This document shows positions 59,945-64,000 of a stretch of 64,000 bases of DNA, piece after piece. Position numbers and translations under genes: made by a program. Origin of the DNA: Treponema porcinum (GTDB lineage: Bacteria; Spirochaetota; Spirochaetia; Treponematales; Treponemataceae). The stretch is taken from NCBI RefSeq assembly GCF_900167145.1, contig NZ_FUWG01000004.1:109867-173866 (forward strand), read 5' to 3'. Each line of letters starts with the position of its first letter. Positions within the stretch are counted from its first letter, which is position 1. The notes beneath the pieces are model-generated. The model was not told the DNA's origin, ran no database searches, and saw only the letters and a list, made by a program, of their open reading frames with translations.

Positions 59945-60060
59945 TTCTTTATCCTTTTTAACAAGCGGATTTGCTCAGACCTAACGGTCTTCGCTTCTTA
60001 AAAGTGAGTGTCGTTAGACACGAACAAATCCGTTTGTTTTTTTTTATAATTCGTACTCAT
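59924..60060. repeat. Palindromic insertion with 21-bp flanking duplication at the hsdS start
   Basis: TTTTTTATAATTCGTACTCA plus T occurs at 59924-59944 and 60040-60060. Between them AACAAGCGGATTTG ... CAAATCCGTTTGTT forms an imperfect terminal inverted repeat. The outer ATG would give only a 20-codon peptide; the inner one begins hsdS. Confidence 0.75.
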
Positions 60061-60609
60061 CTACTTTTCTTCCTTATTGACATCAGAAGTTTTCTGTGTT
60101 AGATTCAAATTATCGATGTGAGGTGTCTTAGTTGCCCTGTTCGCTGCATTTGCAGCCGCATCACTCAAGCCTTCGAATCTTTCGGAGGCTTTATTTATTT
60201 CATCAAGTTCAATTGAATATATTCTGTGTCCGTTAGCAAGGCTTTCTTTTACGGTAATTAAAACATCTGCTTTTTTACCGTTTTTCAATATAGCCGCCGA
60301 AACAAAGCGTTTTATAGATACAACATTCGGGTCTGCGGGATTTTTTAGGTTTCCGTGTGCAGTTACAAGAATCGCACTTTCATATAAAGGCTTTATTTTG
60401 GCGGCAAGTTCAAAATGCTCATCAAGTGTAAATCCATTATTCTTTGATTTTTCCAATGCCTTTGCACTAGTCATTTTATCCAATGATTTTTTAGAAAGGT
60501 TTGCTTCTATTCCTGTAGAGATGTTTTTTATTCTTCCTAAAAATGGCTTTAAAAGTTTTAAGAGTTCCGCACGTTTAAAATTTGCATAGCCATGTTTTGT
60601 TTCGCTCAT
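60061..60609 (-). CDS. Cassette gene, polyvalent-protein/barnase-EndoU-fold-like domain
   Basis: 182 residues. The segment ~65-135 ('DEHFELAAKIKPLYESAIL', 'VVSIKRFVSAAILKNGKKAD', 'VLITVKESLANGHRIYSIEL') resembles the LPD3/MuF-C-like domain found in large phage and conjugative-element polyproteins and thought to have a nuclease-like fold. I cannot see clear catalytic residues. Flanked by an 18-bp direct repeat (60056-60073 and 60605-60622), so it looks like an inserted cassette between hsdM and hsdS. Its stop abuts the outer hsdS start. Function unknown. Confidence 0.55.
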   Translation of the reverse strand: MSETKHGYANFKRAELLKLLKPFLGRIKNISTGIEANLSKKSLDKMTSAKALEKSKNNGFTLDEHFELAAKIKPLYESAILVTAHGNLKNPADPNVVSIKRFVSAAILKNGKKADVLITVKESLANGHRIYSIELDEINKASERFEGLSDAAANAANRATKTPHIDNLNLTQKTSDVNKEEK

Positions 60610-60622
60610 CTACTTTTCTTCC

Positions 60623-61219
60623 TCATCTTCCAAAAAAACAGAGACCTTTGTATTCCTTGTATTCTTTTGCAGTTTTTCCTGCCCAAGTTTTGTAAATAAT
60701 GTCAGTAAGAGTGGCAAACTGAACGCCTTCTTTTAAACCGTGCTTATTCCATTCATAAGTAAGCTCTTTTCGCATTTCAATTGTCTGAAGTCGCTGGTTT
60801 ATCCAGTTTTCTGTATAACCTTTGGCTCTGTAAAAATCTGCACCACGAATAATAGCTTTTTCAGGATCTGCAATTTCATCAAGGCGTTCTGCACCTACCT
60901 GAGCAAGCCACATTTTAAAGGGTTCTGCTTTTGGTGAAGGAATTGACTGCACAAGTCTAAGAACATTTTTTGTGGAAAGAACATCAGTTTCGCGCATTTT
61001 GCCATCAGCAGCTGCCATTTTCAACTGTCCGATTTTTTCGGACAGTTCACTTCCTTCAATTGTAAGCTTCTTTTTTAGATCGTTCCAATATTTTCTTGGG
61101 CGTTCAGTTCCTGTAAGAATTTCAATTATATCTACAACCGAAAAATACCAGTCTTCTTCCTCTTCATTCCAAACTGTACGAATATTTTTATTTTCAAAAA
61201 CTTTTATTTTGTTTTCCAT
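60623..61219 (-). CDS. BRO-N domain protein (phage antirepressor type), C-terminally truncated
   Basis: 198 residues. BRO-N domain at the N-terminus ('NIRTVWNEEEEDWYFSVVDI', 'ETDVLSTKNVLRLVQSIPSP', 'KAEPFKMWLAQVGAERLDEI'), then 'MRKELTYEWNKHGLKEGVQF' and 'TLTDIIYKTWAGKTAKEYKE'. Relatives I recall continue ~80 residues beyond K-E-Y-K-x-x-K-G-L; here it ends abruptly in C-F-F-G-R at the 18-bp repeat, so it is shortened. Its start lies inside the 48-bp repeat copied from the hsdM tail and overlaps the ORF6N gene by 16 nt. Confidence 0.75.
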   Translation of the reverse strand: MENKIKVFENKNIRTVWNEEEEDWYFSVVDIIEILTGTERPRKYWNDLKKKLTIEGSELSEKIGQLKMAAADGKMRETDVLSTKNVLRLVQSIPSPKAEPFKMWLAQVGAERLDEIADPEKAIIRGADFYRAKGYTENWINQRLQTIEMRKELTYEWNKHGLKEGVQFATLTDIIYKTWAGKTAKEYKEYKGLCFFGR

Positions 61220-61854
61220 ACTCTCCCCCTACAACTTAATCTCGTACCCCAAATCCTTGCCGACTGAATGAAACTTTCAAACTTAGCATAAGCATCGAAA
61301 ATCTGTCCCTGAAAGAAAATGCCTTGTTTTTCTTCGATTTTGTATTTGTCCATCAAAGTAAAAAGTTCATCAATCCGCTTGTCATTTTCTTTATGATGCA
61401 AATCGGATTCAATCAGATGTTTTTTTATGGAATCAATTTCCGCAAACAGATGAGAATTTGTCAAAACAAAATCTTTCATCTGTTTGAACAATCTTATCAA
61501 AGTTTTACTTTGCTTAACCGCAAGTTCACCTTTGAGAACTGTCATAAGCATATAAATTCCCTGCTCTGTGAACGCATAGGGATTGTATTTTATATTATGA
61601 CCTCTACCCTGTGGCTCATCGTTCAAGGTCGAAATTTTCGACCTTGAAACAATCTTAACTTCATCATCAGTCAATTGAAATCTAAAATCTTCGTCAAATC
61701 GTTCAATATTATTTTTTACCTGTTCATTAAATCGTTTTGTCTCATACCCATAAATTTCCGCCAAATCACTATCAAGCATTACCTGAACACCGCGAATTGT
61801 ATAGATTTTATTTTTCAAATCATTTTCATTGAGAATTATAATTTCATTTTCCAT
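61204..61854 (-). CDS. ORF6N-domain protein, 3' end replaced by hsdM tail sequence
   Basis: 216 residues. ORF6N DNA-binding domain ~15-100 ('YTIRGVQVMLDSDLAEIYGY', 'YAFTEQGIYMLMTVLKGELA'), then a coiled region ('LIESDLHHKENDKRIDEL') and 'IFFQGQIFDAYAKFESFIQS'. After that the last ~15 residues (R-I-W-G-T-R-L-S-C...) are an out-of-frame reading of a 48-bp copy of the hsdM 3' end. Relatives usually go on for over 100 residues after I-F-D-A-Y, so it is truncated. First cassette after hsdM. Phage-type regulators in restriction operons are known, role unclear. Confidence 0.8.
   Translation of the reverse strand: MENEIIILNENDLKNKIYTIRGVQVMLDSDLAEIYGYETKRFNEQVKNNIERFDEDFRFQLTDDEVKIVSRSKISTLNDEPQGRGHNIKYNPYAFTEQGIYMLMTVLKGELAVKQSKTLIRLFKQMKDFVLTNSHLFAEIDSIKKHLIESDLHHKENDKRIDELFTLMDKYKIEEKQGIFFQGQIFDAYAKFESFIQSARIWGTRLSCRGRVWKTK
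61212..61259. repeat. 48-bp direct repeat, copy 2 of hsdM tail
   Basis: Identical but for one base to 61847-61894. It carries the hsdM stop region, ribosome site and next ATG. Confidence 0.9.
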
Positions 61855-61894
61855 ACTCTCCCCCTACAGCTTAATCTCGTACCCCAAATCCTTG
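61847..61894. repeat. 48-bp direct repeat, authentic hsdM tail
   Basis: Encodes K-D-L-G-Y-E-I-K-L-stop of hsdM, GGGGGAGAG and the ORF6N start. Source of the copy at 61212-61259. Confidence 0.9.
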
Positions 61895-63423
61895 AACACG
61901 TTCAACAGTTCTTTTTTGCTTTCTTCTTCCTGTTTGAGTAAATCTGTAAGTTCTGTCTGAAGAGTTTTCATTGTTGTATCAAAATCTGCTGTTTCATCAT
62001 GGTTTACAAATTCAATGTAACGGCTAGGAACGAGAGTATATCCTTTTTCTACAATTTCACTCTTTTTGGCACTGTAACAAAATTCTGGAACATTCTGATA
62101 ATCATTGTTGTCATTCTGCCAGTTGTGGAAAGTTCCAGTTACCTTGTTTCTTTCTTCCTGAGTAAGCTCCACATATTTTTTTTCATAGGGACTTCCCATC
62201 TGGCGAAGATCCATAAACAAAACTTCATCTTCTCTGGCACGGAATTTTCTCATTTTGCCGTTCTGCTGAACCATTCTTGCTTTTTTGTTCTTGTTCAAAA
62301 TCCACAAAGTAACCGAAATATCTGTTGTATAAAAAAGATTTCTTGGAAGAATTACGATTGCTTCTATAAGATTGTTTTCAATCAGCTGCTTACGGATTTC
62401 AAGTTCCTGACCTTCACCACTCAGTGCACCGTTTGCAAGAAGGAATCCTGCAACACCGTTTTGAGAAAGTTTTGAAACCATGTGCAGAATCCAGCCGTAA
62501 TTTGCATTGCTTGTTGGAGGAACTACATAACCATCCCATCTTGAATCCTGTGTAAGTTCATTTTCTTCACGCCAGTCTTTCTGATTAAACGGAGGATTTG
62601 CCATAATAAAATCTGCACGAAGATCTTTGTGCAAATCATTTGTAAAAGTGTTGGCAGCCTTTTCCCCAAGGTCACAAGGAATACCACGGATAGCAAGATT
62701 CATTTTTGCCATTTTGTAAGTTGTACTTGTTCCTTCCTGACCATAAACAGAAATATCTTTTGTACTGCCTGCATGATTTTCTACAAACTTCAACGACTGA
62801 ACGAACATACCACCAGAACCACAACACGGGTCATAGATTTTTCCCTTATATGGCTCAATCATTTCGGCAATAAGATTTACTACTGTTTTTGGAGTATAGA
62901 ATTCACCTTTACCCTTTCCTTCCTGAAGAGCAAACTTTGTAAGGAAGTATTCATAGACACGCCCCATAATGTCGTTTTCTTTGTCTGCAGTGGTCTGAAT
63001 ATTGTTAATTTCATCAAGAAGCGCTGCAAGTTTTGAAACATCAATTCCAAGACGAGAATAATAGTTATCTGGCAAAGCACCTTTTAATGTTGGATTCTGC
63101 TTTTCGATTGTGTTCAACGCTGTGTCAATCTTGAGGGCAATATCAGTCTGCTTGGCATTTTCCATAATGTATGACCAGCGGGATTCTTCCGGCACAAAGA
63201 AAACATTCTTCATTTCATAGAATTCCTGCATATCAATATATTTTTCTTTGCCTTCAGCTTTGAGTTCTTCCTTGCGGTCATTGAATTTATCATTAACGAA
63301 TTTCAAGAAAATCAGACTGAGAACTACATGCTTGTATTCTGCAGGTTCTACAGTTCCTCGCAATTTATCACAAGAACTCCAAAGAGCATCTTCAAAACTC
63401 ACCTGTTTTTTTGCTTTTGCCAT
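61864..63423 (-). CDS. hsdM: Type I restriction-modification DNA methyltransferase
   Basis: 519 residues; N6-adenine methyltransferase. N-terminal HsdM helical domain ('EDALWSSCDKLRGTVEPAEY'), AdoMet motif I in 'GKIYDPCCGSGGMFVQSLKF', catalytic N-P-P-F in 'ADFIMANPPFNQKDWREEN'. AGGAG lies ~11 nt before ATG. Heads the operon after the small Xre gene and is followed by three cassette genes before hsdS. Looks intact. Confidence 0.96.
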   Translation of the reverse strand: MAKAKKQVSFEDALWSSCDKLRGTVEPAEYKHVVLSLIFLKFVNDKFNDRKEELKAEGKEKYIDMQEFYEMKNVFFVPEESRWSYIMENAKQTDIALKIDTALNTIEKQNPTLKGALPDNYYSRLGIDVSKLAALLDEINNIQTTADKENDIMGRVYEYFLTKFALQEGKGKGEFYTPKTVVNLIAEMIEPYKGKIYDPCCGSGGMFVQSLKFVENHAGSTKDISVYGQEGTSTTYKMAKMNLAIRGIPCDLGEKAANTFTNDLHKDLRADFIMANPPFNQKDWREENELTQDSRWDGYVVPPTSNANYGWILHMVSKLSQNGVAGFLLANGALSGEGQELEIRKQLIENNLIEAIVILPRNLFYTTDISVTLWILNKNKKARMVQQNGKMRKFRAREDEVLFMDLRQMGSPYEKKYVELTQEERNKVTGTFHNWQNDNNDYQNVPEFCYSAKKSEIVEKGYTLVPSRYIEFVNHDETADFDTTMKTLQTELTDLLKQEEESKKELLNVFKDLGYEIKL

Positions 63424-63482
63424 TTTATAAATTCTCCTAAGGATATTTTACTATGCAAAGGTGCCAAAGAATGACACTTTAA

Positions 63483-63704
63483 TTATTTTTCTTCAGAATT
63501 TTCGTTATTTACAACGCAAATATCGCCAACATCACAATGAAGCGCTTTACATATTTTCTGGAGACTTTCCATTGAAATATAATCACCTTTGCTGAGTTTA
63601 GCTAAAATGTTAGAAGAAATACCTGCCAATGGCATAAGTTCGGTTTTATTCTTAATTCCCATAGCAGCAAGCTTTTTCCAAAGTTTTGAATAGTCTATAA
63701 ACAT
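63483..63704 (-). CDS. Xre/Cro-type HTH regulator
   Basis: 73 residues from ATG at 63704 (AAGGTGG upstream). Single helix-turn-helix: 'LWKKLAAMGIKNKTELMPLA', recognition helix in 'ISSNILAKLSKGDYISMESL', then 'CKALHCDVGDICVV'. Small Cro-like genes commonly head restriction operons and time their expression, so a controller-protein role is likely though not shown. First gene of the operon, 60 nt before hsdM. Confidence 0.85.
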   Translation of the reverse strand: MFIDYSKLWKKLAAMGIKNKTELMPLAGISSNILAKLSKGDYISMESLQKICKALHCDVGDICVVNNENSEEK

Positions 63705-63720
63705 AATCCACCTTATTCTC

Positions 63721-63749
63721 ATTATATCATGAAAACGTGAGAAAGGGAA
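63721..63749 (-). promoter_or_regulatory. Restriction operon promoter
   Basis: Minus-strand TATAAT at 63721-63726 with a weak TTCCCT 17 nt upstream, ~20 nt before the Xre start. Confidence 0.5.
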
Positions 63750-63871
63750 ACTTTTGTTAAAAAAAATGCCCAGAATTCGTAAGAATTCCAGGCAATCACC
63801 GAAATTTATAAAATCTTGCTACTATGCAGGATAAGACTCCTTTGTCTTTGTAATCAGCAGTTCGACGTTAC

Positions 63872-64000
63872 TTCAGGCTGAATTTTTTTTTAAATTCAGC
63901 CTGATTTTTTTTTTAAATTCAGCCTAAATTTTTTTTTAAATTCAGCCTGAATTTACTTTTAAATTCAGCCTGAATTTTTTTTTAAATTCAGCCTGAATTT
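63872..64000. repeat. 23-bp tandem array of AT-rich palindromes, running off the window
   Basis: AAATTCAG-C-CTGAATTT (17-bp palindrome) plus T-runs, unit starts at 63892, 63915, 63938, 63961 and 63984. The first partial unit at 63872 has the inverted centre TTCAGGCTGAA. No spacers. Confidence 0.9.

Noticed and set aside
63872..64000. Possible CRISPR array at the window end
   Set aside because: Palindromic units with only T-tracts between them; no unique spacers.

Overview
The window looks like a piece of chromosome from a host-associated spirochaete, most likely a gut, rumen or oral Treponema. This is inferred from the gene set: many short lipoprotein signals, a BspA-like leucine-rich-repeat protein, an AddAB-type nuclease pair, and above all a diversity-generating retroelement (DGR) whose target is an FGE-fold lipoprotein and whose accessory gene carries an HRDC domain, as known from Treponema denticola. 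No rRNA is present and the only tRNA gene seen is tRNA-Leu(UAA). The species cannot be named from the sequence alone.

Layout. 1-18 kb is mostly amino-acid metabolism on the minus strand: ilvD, a BspA-like protein, an RsuA-type pseudouridine synthase, cimA, a sugar-type solute-binding lipoprotein behind a chemoreceptor, a MATE exporter, glyA, a DtxR-type regulator co-transcribed with ilvB, and gdhA. cimA, ilvB and ilvD form part of an isoleucine/valine route starting from citramalate. 18.3-24 kb is a plus-strand tripartite RND efflux operon (TolC-like, adaptor, permease, PG0541-like small protein). 24-31 kb holds DJ-1, mnmA, an Rrf2 regulator with its own operator, a repeat-filled intergenic region, an HU-like protein, a ParC/GyrA-type topoisomerase subunit, rnhA and a SIMPL lipoprotein. 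31.5-39 kb is addB-addA-rluA followed by tandem palindromic repeats and tRNA-Leu(UAA). 39.5-43.8 kb is pstS-C-A-B-phoU with two PhoB/PhoP-like direct-repeat boxes and an internal terminator. A degenerate-EAL/CBS/PP2C signalling protein follows.

46.1-50.6 kb is a complete DGR on the minus strand: reverse transcriptase, HRDC accessory protein, template repeat (TR), hairpins, and a 713-residue surface lipoprotein whose last ~50 codons are the variable repeat (VR). In the alignable part, TR and VR differ at 17 coding-strand adenines and only one non-adenine position. The TR also carries a 33-nt hairpin-forming block where the VR has 9 nt. A tiny hydrophobic peptide gene with a convergent antisense RNA (type I toxin-antitoxin-like) sits inside the DGR between TR and accessory gene. 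A broken copy of the same module lies at 51.8-52.3 kb, so the two copies bracket the TR, the target and one unknown gene.

52.4-64 kb holds cysK, whose promoter carries two palindromes like the one in front of the Rrf2 gene, then a visibly more AT-rich type I restriction-modification island: Xre regulator, hsdM, three cassette-like genes (ORF6N, BRO-N, a polyvalent-protein-like domain) bounded by direct repeats copied from the hsdM tail and the pre-hsdS junction, hsdS with a duplicated start, a DUF4143 ATPase, hsdR and a truncated Fic-family gene. Short palindromic interspersed repeats occur throughout; some supply Shine-Dalgarno sequences, stop codons or promoter elements to neighbouring genes.
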